Positions 1-11,500 of a stretch of 64,000 nucleotides of DNA are shown here, piece after piece. The stretch covers positions 551,501-615,500 of the forward strand of contig NC_135549.1 in the NCBI RefSeq assembly GCF_964340395.1. The letters run 5' to 3'. Below the pieces are notes generated by a model that was not told the origin of the DNA, made no database searches, and saw only the letters and a list, made by a program, of their open reading frames with translations. Source of the DNA: Glandiceps talaboti (taxonomy: Eukaryota; Hemichordata; Enteropneusta; Spengelidae). Numbering within the stretch: position 1 is the stretch's first letter; the number at the start of each line of letters is the position of its first letter. Both the position numbers and the translations under genes were made by a program.

Positions 1-672
1 AAAATTATAAATTATAAGGTATACTCTATGATAGATCATATTTGCACTTTTACCCTGTCCTATCCAGCCTTTTGTATATTAACACCGTTATTCGTCTACT
101 TGCTGTATATACACAGCTGAATTAAAACTGACAATTTCTAGATAATAGCCGATATTAATATCAGCATTATATCTCAATATTATTTACATGTCGAATTTAT
201 GAATGATAATAATGGTTATTGAATTACTGTAACAGAGTAATATCAATATCGATAGATTTTTTTTTAATTGACCAAATGGGTATTTCTTTTTGTACAGGGG
301 TGTGGATATCTTGTAACACGTGTATGAATGTGTATAAATCACTGGGATAGCACAACGCCAGTTTTAACTTGTAAATATAAGTTTTGTTGAGTTAAAAGTA
401 GAAAGATTAAAAAGAGTGTGGAGCCCTGGCGCTTGGGGGATGTTTATGTCAATTCACCTTTTGGGAGATTCGCACTTCAATTATAATCACATTTATACGT
501 TTATTCAAATATTAATGATATGTTGTGAAATGATCAGTTGTCTGTAAATACATTCAAAGTTTGTGTTTGGAGTTAATTGATGTGAATATACACTTCATAT
601 TTGGTTTTGTTTATAACTTATACTGCATTCAAATAAAGAGTTTCTTAAAATACAACTCAGAGAGACTTTATT
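1..672. other. Intergenic, no gene seen
   Basis: AT-rich sequence without a long reading frame, splice-bounded coding block or clear repeat. It may be the flank of a gene outside the window. Confidence 0.5.
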
Positions 673-1236
673 TCGTAATGTGTTTGTGTACCTCCTCTTG
701 ATGTGAATCCTGTCGTGATGTGTTTGTGTACCTCCTCTTGATGTGAATCCTGTCGTGATGTGTTTGTGTACCTCCTCTTGATGTGAATCCTGTCGTGATG
801 TGTTTGTTTACCTCTTCTTGATGTGAATCCTGTCGTGATGTGTTTGTGTACCTCCTCTTGATGTAAATCCTGTCGTGATGTGTTTGTGTACCTCCTCTTG
901 ATGTGAATCCTGTCGTGATGTGTGTGTACCTCCTCTTGATGTGAATCCTGTCGTGATGTGTTTGTGTACCTCCTCTTGATGTGAATCCTGTCGTGATGTG
1001 TTTGTGTACCTCCTCTTGATGTGAATCCTGTCGTGATGTGTGTGTACCTCTTCTTGATGTGAATCCTGTCGTGATGTGTTTGTTTACCTCTTCTTGATGT
1101 GAATCCTGTCGTGACGTGTGTGTGTACCTCCTCTTGATGTAAATCCTGTCGTGATGTGTTTGTGTACCTCCTCTTGATGTGAATCCTGTCGTGATGTGTT
1201 TGTGTACCTCCCCTTGATGTGAATCCTGTCGTGATG
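673..1236. repeat. Minisatellite, 40-bp unit, about 14 copies
   Basis: Head-to-tail copies of a 40-bp unit built around CCTCCTCTTGATGTGAATCC followed by TGTCGTGATGTGTTTGTGTA. A few copies are 2-3 bp shorter. The unit length is not a multiple of three, so the two long minus-strand open frames across it are repeat artefacts. Confidence 0.95.
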
Positions 1237-2640
1237 TTATGCATACATAAATAAAATCAGTGATGTATACATAGATAAACAAAGTCCATGAATTTATGAA
1301 TACATCTTTGACTGAAAGTCCTCGGGGGAAATGATAGAAAATGTATATTTCTGAATGCTTATATAGCTGCTTTTTAAAGCAAGAGAAAGTGGGAAGGTTA
1401 TTACAGGACCATGTACCAAGGATCAACCTGTTTGTATTATATCCTGTCTAGTTTCATCAACCAAAACTTGAAGTGGGTAAACAAACCAAATATCAGTAAA
1501 AATATATAAACCATACTGATAACTTTCTGTTCAATTTTGTCTTTGGTGCTTCCCTTCATTAACACTACCACACCATGAGTTATTTATAGCTTAGCTTCAT
1601 TTTGATTCATGTAAATCTAAGGTCTCTCCACAAAATTAAATTTCACCAAGTAATCACCCCAGCAGTTGTAAGAGTAACTACCATGCTTGTCAAAATGACA
1701 CCCACGGCAAGGCACGCCAGATCAAACACGTTACGAATACTACACCTTTTCAAATGAGGACCTTGTATATAAAATGTAATGACAACCTCGCATTTTCGAC
1801 GTTTTGGTTTTATAAATTGATGAGAAAAGACGCAAATAAATATAAAGATGGAAACTTGTTTAACCAGCTGGGTGTTATTTTCATGACGATCAGTGTGTCG
1901 ATCGCATTGGAAAAAAACGTATTTTAAAAGTACAAGAAATGAGATATCAACATCAGGAAATAAAAACACAGTATACCATATTTGTGATTGTAACTTTTCT
2001 TGATAAAAATAGATTCTAGACAATTCCTAAACCGTCATCTTTTGTGAGGAAGAACCGATCCCTCAAAACACAAACGAACACGTTAACAGGGGGCGTGAAA
2101 TATAGAAACTCCCTTCATTTTATGACACATCGATTTAATTGAAAATACTATTCATAATGCACGATATCCAATTCATTTGAAATTGGGGTCAGTGAAAATA
2201 TGAATATTTCAATAAATTTGTGTAACTTTTCAGTATAACACTTTACAAATGTATTTTTTATTACATTACAATTACGTCACTCATTTTATTGGAAAATTAT
2301 TTTTTTTTCATCTTAAAGATTATTATTCAATTTCCCAGCATTCACTTTGATAAGGTTACATGCAAGACTACTAGTACGGTACTACAATACTATACTACAG
2401 TATCACAATGCAGTATACACAAACGATTGTAAAGGAGTCTATTACTGCTAAATCATACTCAAAAGGGAGCTCCTATACGTAAGTTTATCTGGAAATGCAT
2501 GCTTTGAAAATTGGGCTTGGTCATAGTTGATATGATATGGTTGTTAACATGCACATTTATATCACGCACAGTCTGTAGCACCACTGTGGTAGCACACATT
2601 GCATCTAAATGAATGCCCGTCCGCTTATGAGGGCGCTGTC
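1237..2640. other. Intergenic, no gene seen
   Basis: Only a 126-codon minus-strand open frame (1643-2023) stands out. It has no recognisable domain, is hydrophobic by composition, and has no supporting neighbour exons, so I do not call it a gene. Confidence 0.5.
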
Positions 2641-2734
2641 CATACCTAGTGTTATGTTATACTAAGGGAGTGTCCAGATTTTTTTTCCAGGGGGACCCCG
2701 GAGGATTTCTCTTTTTTCCTTGTGTATTATTTTC

Positions 2735-2766
2735 AGCCCCCCCCCCCCCCCACACACACACACACA
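2735..2766. repeat. Poly(C) tract followed by (CA)n
   Basis: About 14 C residues run directly into CACACACACA. It is the first of a series of C or G homopolymers in the first 20 kb. Confidence 0.9.
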
Positions 2767-2854
2767 AAAGCTTAGGAAAAATTGACGCCCCCCTGCAAGT
2801 TCTTGATTATTTTTCCATGACCCCATACACTTACACACTATACATACACAATGT

Positions 2855-2952
2855 ACATGTATGTATGTATGTATGTATGTATGTATGTATGTATGTATGT
2901 ATGTATGTATGTATGTATGTATGTATGTATGTATGTATGCATGCATGCATGT
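2855..2952. repeat. (ATGT)n microsatellite
   Basis: About 24 near-perfect ATGT units, the last few being ATGC. The reverse strand reads ACAT, the same motif as the larger arrays at 19.6, 20.1 and 49.8 kb. Confidence 0.95.
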
Positions 2953-3104
2953 AAAAGAAGTTAATCAAAACTGTTCTAATCTTTAGTATGAAGGGATTAA
3001 TATGCATTGTATACTCTCTATTTTGGATCCTATATGTCATTGACTCTACAAGTCACCACATCTTATCAGATTATTTAGGGAACGGTCAGTTTCTAGTTTC
3101 TTTG

Positions 3105-3210
3105 GCCCTGGGGGTGGGGGGGGGTGGGGTCAGTGCATTTTTTCCATCGGAACACCCCCCCCCCCCCATCTGTACAACTGAAAACAGACTGAACCCCCCC
3201 CCCCCCATAT
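3105..3210. repeat. Cluster of G and C homopolymer tracts
   Basis: A G-rich run near 3110-3130 is followed by two poly(C) runs of about 13 near 3155 and 3196. Opposite tracts this close could pair or form G-quadruplex/i-motif structures. Confidence 0.8.
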
Positions 3211-3319
3211 ATCATATTCACATGACAGGTTTTTTTTTTTATTGTGACTCAGTGTGGACTGCTTGACTGTCTCACAAATACTTTATAAAATCCCGGGATA
3301 GCATATAATTATTCACTAC

Positions 3320-4240
3320 ACAAATATATTCAAAAAGAGGTTTAATAGCATCTCGACAGTGAAAGGTAAGAGGAAAAGCTTTAGATGGGAATTTGTACAC
3401 CTCTCATGGGGGGGGGGGGGGGGGTTCCTACCTCTGGAGGTATTTTTAGGCCATTCAGACACTTTCAGGCAATAATTTCCAAACTAATACAGGACAGCAT
3501 CAACATGTAAAAAGCAACTACATTGGGTTGAAATATTTTTGAATAAAGTTTAATAACATCTTGACAGTAAGAGGTAGGGGAAGAGCTTGAGACTGGGATA
3601 TAGCCACCTCTTGTGAGGTGGGGGGGGGGGGTTGTAGGGGGTCTCCTCCTAGAAGCTCTCTGGAGATCTTGTACTCTTAAGTCAATTTTTAGGCCATTCA
3701 AACCCTTTCAGTCAATAACCTCCAAGCTTTACAAGACTACCATCAAGTATCAGAAATTAAACTATTCTTTATACATATGGTTGAAATATATTCTTAAAAA
3801 GTTAAATGTATTATTATAGTAAAGGTCTGCACATCTAATGGTAGTATCGTTGGTAGGGGAGATTTGGAGTTTCTTTACTGTAAGGCAATCTTTAGACTAT
3901 CTTGGCAAACATTTCACATCTTTAAAAAGATGCTATCATCTAAAATTAGCATAAGGTGAAAATGATTAACAAAATATTAATACCATTATGACAGTAAAAA
4001 GGTTGGTACATCTGATTGTTGGTTGAACACATGAGTAACCTCTGGGGATGCAGGAGTCCTAGGGGTTCTTCCTCTAGCAGATCTGGAGGTTTTTTGGCAC
4101 ATATAGAAACTGGAATCTGATGAGATGTGGTGATTTGTGGTGTCAATAACATTTAACGATTGAAATAAAAAAAAGTATTAATCACTTCTGACTGAAGAGT
4201 AGAACAATTTAGATTAACTATCTATGAAGATTACCATTAC
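3320..4240. repeat. Degenerate long-period tandem repeat, about 200-bp unit
   Basis: A block of the type AAAGTTTAATAACATCTTGA CAGTAAGAGG recurs near 3330, 3538, 3790, 3962 and 4166, spaced about 170-250 bp. Each is followed by a T(C/T)TGAGG-type segment, in two units with a poly(G) run, then by TTTTTAGGCCATTCA and CTTTCAG-CAATAA segments. Units are strongly diverged, so this is an old satellite-like array or repeated element. Confidence 0.6.
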
Positions 4241-5536
4241 GAAACCATCAAGTTTACTTTTGCCCCAAAGTGCAATCTTAAAGTGAAGCGTCATTTATTA
4301 AGTATTTACATGACATGTTATGTAACTAGTGTGGTAGCTAGGTAATACATGTATATGTACAGTTACTAGTATGTTTGAAGAGTCTATGTGAAGTACTAGT
4401 AGAACTTATGTAAGAAACAGGAACAAGAACAAATACCACACTTCAGACAAGGTTATATGCCATTGTAGAAAAGGATTTTTTCTTCAACCACAGTCCTGAA
4501 CACAATGACCCCTCCTCCTATCCACAATTTTCAAAACAGGATGATTCCCTACTGCCAATTTCAAAAACAGGGTGACCCCCATACCAATCCACTCCCCCCC
4601 CCCCCCCCCCCCCCCCCGTCAAAGAGTCCCTTAATAGTAGTTATGAGCACCTAAGTTCTCTAACATGCCACAGGGACTTTACTATATCTGCAATTATTAT
4701 AGTAATGCCACTATACCAATGTTACAGACACTTCTTGACCAATTCTTTGTGACATACAAAACTTATTTAACACTTACAGTAACTTTAGCTTTTCTAAGCC
4801 ATGAAATATTACCTTAAGGATATGAATAAACATTGCCAAATAAGAGCAAAAAAATATACTGTGCGCCCTCAAAGAGATAACCATTCATTTACGTGTAACT
4901 GTGAATGGAATTCATCTGTGTATGGCATAGAAATAGCTGTGGACATATGGATTTTCAGAATATAATCTTAATGCCCAAGGTGGGTGGTGGTGCTTATGTG
5001 TAATAGCAGAATGCACACGGGCCTGTTTGAAAGGATGCAAAAATATAATTATGACAATCCAGTTTTAGTCTTTACATATACAGAGATATGATTTTTTGTT
5101 TCAAATTCTTATATATTACAAACCTAAAATGGAAATTGTAGGCACACAAAATTGTTTCCATGACAATAACTCTGTCACAATTGTTTCACACGACATGTTG
5201 CAGCACAGAGAGAAGATGAAAAATAATCAGGAACTCAAAACCGTTCTTCTAGTAGCACTCGGCCTTTATTTCATTTGCTGTGAAAACTACAGTGTAGTTA
5301 GTTGATACAGGGCAACAGTGTATGAGTTTGATAACTAGCATTCTAATCCAAAAGTTAAATAACTGCTGTAGTTCATTACATTAAGAAAACAGACTTCCTA
5401 GATGTCTTAAAATGAAATAGATACAAAGCAGCCACACATCTTCAGATCTATAGATTATATATCTATGATACTGCATTGGTCTTGAAAAGATTATGGCATC
5501 TTTGGTCTTACAATGGTATTTTTCTTGTTTTCAGTT
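4241..5536. other. Intergenic downstream of SARS1, no gene seen
   Basis: Contains a poly(C) tract of about 28 at 4589-4617 preceded by two similar short C-rich blocks. No coding signal was recognised. Confidence 0.5.
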
Positions 5537-5542
5537 TTTATT
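5537..5542 (-). terminator. Candidate poly(A) signal of SARS1
   Basis: AATAAA on the minus strand about 55 bp downstream of the SARS1 stop codon. This would give a very short 3' UTR. Other AATAAA copies further on cannot be excluded. Confidence 0.5.
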
Positions 5543-5594
5543 TACAATGATCTGTGGTTATGCTTTTGTTTCCCCTCTTGCATTAAAGTTATAA

Positions 5595-8500
5595 TTAATT
5601 TTCAAGTTTTAGTGAATCCATTTGTTCCATTGCCCCTTCCTCTCTACTGGCTCCTTCTCCATTTTTGCCTTTCTTCTTTTTGCCTTCTTTATTTTTCTTT
5701 TGTTTTTTAGCTTCTTGTTCATCAATGGGTGCAGGTTTGACAAATTTTATAATATCTTGTATGTCTGCAAATGAAATGATAAAAGATTTTATTTTCCAAA
5801 CTTGCTGGAGATCAATACTGAACATTTGCATCAAGACAAAACATGAACAAGACACTCCTGAATATTCTGAAAAGGGAACAACACTTTAGGAAATAAAGGC
5901 ATTTCATAAACTCTTGGTTCTGAAGAGTCTTTTCATGGTTTCACATCAATTTCCATGAAACACCAAATTGAAACCCGTTTCACACTCTTTGTCCTTGCAG
6001 TGGCCCAGTGTTGCCTCATGGGAGTTACAAACAGTGGCCCAGTGTTGCCTCATGGGAATTACAAACAGTGGTCACGTGTTGCCTCATGGGAGTTACAAGC
6101 AGTGGCCAAGTGTTGCCTCATGGGAGTTACAAGCAGTGGCCCAGTGTTGCCTCATGGAAGTTACCAGATACTGTTATTATGTGTCATATATTTCTTTCTC
6201 AAATGAGTATATATAAGGCACTTTTATTACAACTTATGTACTTGCATGGTGCCATGAATTGTTAAAGTGCATCACTACACTTTTGACTTTGTTGAGTTTG
6301 TTGGACAATTTTAGTGCAATGTGTGTACTTACGTGGAGGCATGAATTGTTTTAATACATCTGGTATAAGGATACCCTCCTCTGTCTGGTAATTTTCTAAA
6401 ATAGCACAAATGGTTCTTGTAGTTGCACACATAGTGGCATTCAGCATATGCACAAACTCTGCCTGTAAGTTAAGAAAATGTTAGGTATCAATGGATTTAC
6501 TTGATGAAGTAAAGGACAACAACAATCTGTTTTACTGACACACAGTCAGAGAAACTTTGAAATGCCTTTAAGTTATGAATACATTAAAGTATTGTGCCCT
6601 TTATGGCCAATGTGTTACATCACTGACTATGACCATTTATGATACACTAGTAACAAGGGTAGATAATATATATTAGTTAAGAGCCTGATCAATATAATAA
6701 CAGGTACAAAAATACAAGTTACAAGGAAATTCTACATTGTACCACGTACATGGTTAGATGCAGATAAAAACTAAATAGCTACGGATACAGAAGTCCTGAT
6801 TTTCCCAGTGTCCATTGTGTACTCAACATGGTGGCAAGTTCGAGCGAGACTCCCCAAGGTAAGAATTAGTCAATTTCTGCTTCCAAAATACAACACACAA
6901 GTTGGAGGCTATGTGTTCGATTGAAGGCTTTGTTTTGTTTTTCATTACTTTTTAATAAATAGCAACTACGGGTCATGTCAGTCAATTTGAAGAAAACAAA
7001 GTTTTAAAAAAATCATCTTCTTTATGTTTCTCTGCCTCTCCATTATCATTGATAATGTGTGAGTAGACACTTGAATGGTGTCTATAGGTATCAAACTTTT
7101 GGAGACAACAAGCAAAATGTGCTTTTTATCACAAATATGGAAGCCATTTTGCTATAGGTCACAAAATTGAATGACTTGCATATGCCTTACTTAGTCAAAT
7201 CCAAGTCATGATTAAAATATTATGACTTGAAATATTTGATTCAAAAAGCTATGAAGATAACCACACTTTGGCTATTTGACCTTGAGGAATACTTTCAAGA
7301 TCAAAGTCTTAAAAGAAAGCTCACATTTGATAATATGGGTGTAGGCACTTGAATGGAGACACTACCTCCAAAGTTATGATGCATATGGTGAAATTTAACA
7401 TCAAATATGGCTGCCATTCGGCCATATTTGATTCAGTCACAAAGTAACATGCATATGTCTTACCTAGCATGTTACCTTTGTTCCAGGTTTGGTTGAAATC
7501 ATTCTTTGCATGCCAGAGATATGAGAGTGGATACACGCATGCAAAATCAGACAGGCAGACAGACAGACAGACAGACAGACAGAACCCAGTGTAATAGCCC
7601 TCTCCAGGCAGTGTTTGTTGGGGGGGGGGGGCTAGAAATAAGGTCACTCTTATATGATTTCTCCTATTCTATGTCTTGACTAAAAAAAACACGAGAAATG
7701 GGGGGGGGGGGTGCTTGTTACTTAGTTTGACATGTGCGTGTTTCTTGTTGTCTGTATTAGTCTTGTGGTTTGTTTGTACTTTGTTTTGTTATGCATTCCT
7801 TTTTCCTTCTTATAAAAAAGTGTTTGTTTGTTTTTTAAAAAAGAGATAGCAAGTTTGAGGCCTCTAAACTTTCAGACTTAGAGTGAGAAATAGTTCTGTT
7901 ATATCAGGGAAGCAACATAGTGCAAATATTTCCAAATATCTTGACACCTTCCACATCAACATACATGCTACATAGCATCTATGATATGACCATCTCATTT
8001 GGATTTTACATTTTTTGGTCTTCAAGTTACCCTGCAGTCATACAATGATCTGAAACCTTACCTGACCACCCATCTTCTTAGTCTGTCCATACCTGACAAG
8101 CAGTCTCCTGGATTGATAATCTAAGCAATTGGAACAAGATACTAATTCTCTAAAAGCACCTGAGCCTGGGAACCATGCTTCCAAGTCCAGTTTTTTGGAT
8201 GCTGCATTGTTCAATTCACCTGTAATGAATCACAGAGAAGAATTATAACATATCTAATTAGTCACATACACAAGCTACACATCATGTAATTGTGAATTTA
8301 CCCTGTAAAAGTCACTATAAACAAGTTGGAGCAATTTCTTGACATAAAAATATCAAAATTGGTATCATAAAGCAAAATGAGTAAATCCCTGTAGAGTTTC
8401 ATATATTGGTTGGATACTGGAGGAATTTGCTAAAATATTACAAACAAATACATGTATATGAAATCATCACATCCTGTGCATGTCAATTTCCAGTTCAAAG

Positions 8501-11500
8501 GATGTGATTATTTTATTTATTTGTTGTTACAATTATATTTGCACTGGAAATTGAGAAGCACAACTTCACAGGATGTGCTACGAATACTGCCTCAATCACT
8601 GTAATTGCTGTAGAGATTTCTTCTTACCAGACACAATATTGACCACCCTGTATGGAATATTCATAGATTGATAAAAGTCTTCTGCATTGCCAATCATTTC
8701 ATTAAACATCTCCCAGGATTTCCCATCATGAGGGGAAGTCAAACAGAACTGTTCCACCTGCATTACAAATAGATACAAATATAAAACTTTAAACTCCGAG
8801 AATAAATTCACATGCAATTCTCAAAACTGATACCTTTGAAAACTTGTGCATTAACAATGGATTTTAATTTCTTTATATTTTTATTAATTCCATATCTATT
8901 ATATAGATCTGATACCTTAGAAAATCAAAAGTTTCAGTGGATATCATTTTTGCCCTTAACAGAATGCAGCTTGTTCTTTACTGATTGCAGAACAGCAGAG
9001 AATGTCCATGTATCCAGTATTTTCAGTGGTATATCATTTTAATAGAAAGGAGATAGCAGTGAAAGTGGTGACAAACTACCAACATATCAGTTAGATATTT
9101 ATGATGAAAGGGGAAGTAATCTTTTACGAAAATATCACAATGTCATTTTCGTGAAAAATATTATACATTTTCGCAAAAGAAGCATTACAAACAAATGTAA
9201 ACTGCTAACTGAATTAAACATGAACAATATTTTAGGTTGTTTACCTTTTCAAACTGGTGAACTCTAAATATGCCCCTAGTGTCTCTTCCATGTGAGCCTA
9301 CTTCCTGTCGGAAACATGTCGAGAATCCTGCATATTTGATAGGAAGACTTTCCGTTGGGATCCACTCATCTCGATGGTAAGCTGCTATTGGTTGCTCTGA
9401 TGTTGCTATTAAGTATTTCTCTTCATATCCACCTTCTTCACCTTTCTCACTGCCTTTGCCTATCACCTGCAATCAATTTTAGCTGAAGTGAAATGGTCTG
9501 AACTGTGACAGTGGGCAAATCTTAAAGGCCAGGGATTTCAATTCCCGGTTCTCACACCTTATAAATGGAACCATAAGGATTACCTAGGATCATTCTATTG
9601 TTCTAGTCCAACTTTTTCTATAGCACTGTTAAACCACAGGGAGCTCAGGCTCAGTTAGTTTTGTTTACAAATACAAACAAACAAATAAACAAACAAAATA
9701 CAAACAAGTAAACAAACAAATAAATTAATAAACAAGTAAACACACAAACAAAAACAAGTAAACAAACAAACAAAATAAACCGACAAATGAGTAGATACAT
9801 ACATGAGTAAACGACAACAAACCAATGAACAAACAAACACCCCCACCCCGCAATGGAAATAACCCAAAAGGGTTGAGACTGATCAACATCCATACGTATT
9901 ACATTTTTTAGTAATGTCAAAAATTTATTTGGTCAATTTGTATATGTCACAAAACAAAATGATGTGCATATATCCCATATTACATGTCACCTTTGTGCCA
10001 TGTTTGAAAGAAATCGGATGTTGCATGTCTGAGAAAATTGCTATCTCGGGCATTCAGTAACTTATGCATTTACAACAGAGTGAAGGAATGTCATGGGGGA
10101 GGGGGGGGGGGGGGGGGGTGTGAGTTTAGTCATGTACAGTCATGCCATGAGTCCAGAGGTTGCAGTCACTTTTTTTCTGATGCGTTCCTGTGACACGTTC
10201 CTACCAAATTAGCATCAAAATCCCATTATGGTGCGTCTTTTCCAAATTAGCATCAAAATCCCATTATGGTGCGTCTTTTCCAAATTTGCATCAAAATCCC
10301 ATTATGGTGCGTCTTTTCCAAATTAGCATCAAAATCCCATTATGGTGCGTCTTTTCCAAATTTGTATGCACACTACATGTATTTCAGATGCTTCACCATA
10401 ACATAGCCGTGCTATCGATGCAAACCCTTTCTAACCACGTCTGATACGTAATGATAATATCACGTAGTTTCTAAACTTCCCAAGACATGCTCTCCACGTA
10501 AGGAAATGGTCATGGGCCACATGAAACTGTTGAAACATTATGCATACGATGGGTCATATTCAAATTTCACAGGTCACACTGCACATAGAGATTTAGAAAA
10601 TAGTTACAAGAAGAACAGCCTAAATCCTAGATGTCTTGTTCTACAACTTCAAAGCAAAGATGATAACCATACGTTTACCAACAGTAAGCCCCATTAGTCC
10701 CCTGTTTATGACACGTCCCCAGTGATGCATACATCCAAAGAAATGTGTCCTAAGTGTCAAATAAGGCATCAAATACACACAAATAATGTGTTGGAGACTG
10801 TGAGTCATTCTTTCTACCATACATTGTCATTGTATGTGTCCAATGCATGCATTAGAATGACACCGGTTGTCGTGGTCAATTTGACTTTACATGGTCAAAT
10901 TGGCATTACCGATAGCAAACGAACTTTGGTGGGACAGGACATGGGAGTGATGCTCATTTGGTTCAAGGTAGTTAATGTTGTGTTTCCATTTGACTTCCTG
11001 TCACTATCATTCAGGAATCATAACTATTTCAGTTATTCCATGTGCATAGCCTTAGTAATGTGATACTAAACCAGCTGTGTGGGAATTTACATATACTTTT
11101 CTTCTACTACCCCACCCAATATAAACATTGCAGAACAATGTGATGCCACGCATCATCAGGTGGTGCTTTAAAGTGAAATAAAATTCCAGGATTTTCCATG
11201 GTTCACCTTCCTGTTCCACAGCTGTCTTGCTACAAAATTTTAAATTTTAAAACTTTACAGAGACACAAAGTAATGAATACATGCCATTTCCAAGGTGACT
11301 TTGCATCATGCCTATTTCCTTCATTATCATTGTCGTTTATTCATTTCTTTATTCATTTTGCATATTATGTAAATTGAAATTAACATAATAAGAACGAAGG
11401 AAACCTACCTTGTAAAGTTCATCATCAAACTGACTTAACTGGGCTACCTCTTGCATCACTTCTTTTCTCATAAAGAATGGTGTGTACAATGGTACAAAGC

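Noticed and set aside
657-1426. 195- and 252-codon minus-strand repeat frames
   Set aside because: 40-bp minisatellite; the upstream unique part of the longer frame has no recognisable features.
1643-2023. 126-codon minus-strand frame as a possible small gene
   Set aside because: No recognisable family, no splice partners, composition like translated AT-rich DNA.
10506-11063. Two adjacent plus-strand frames (63 and 113 codons) inside SARS1 intron 6
   Set aside because: No domain, frames interrupted between them, and not flanked by convincing splice or promoter signals.
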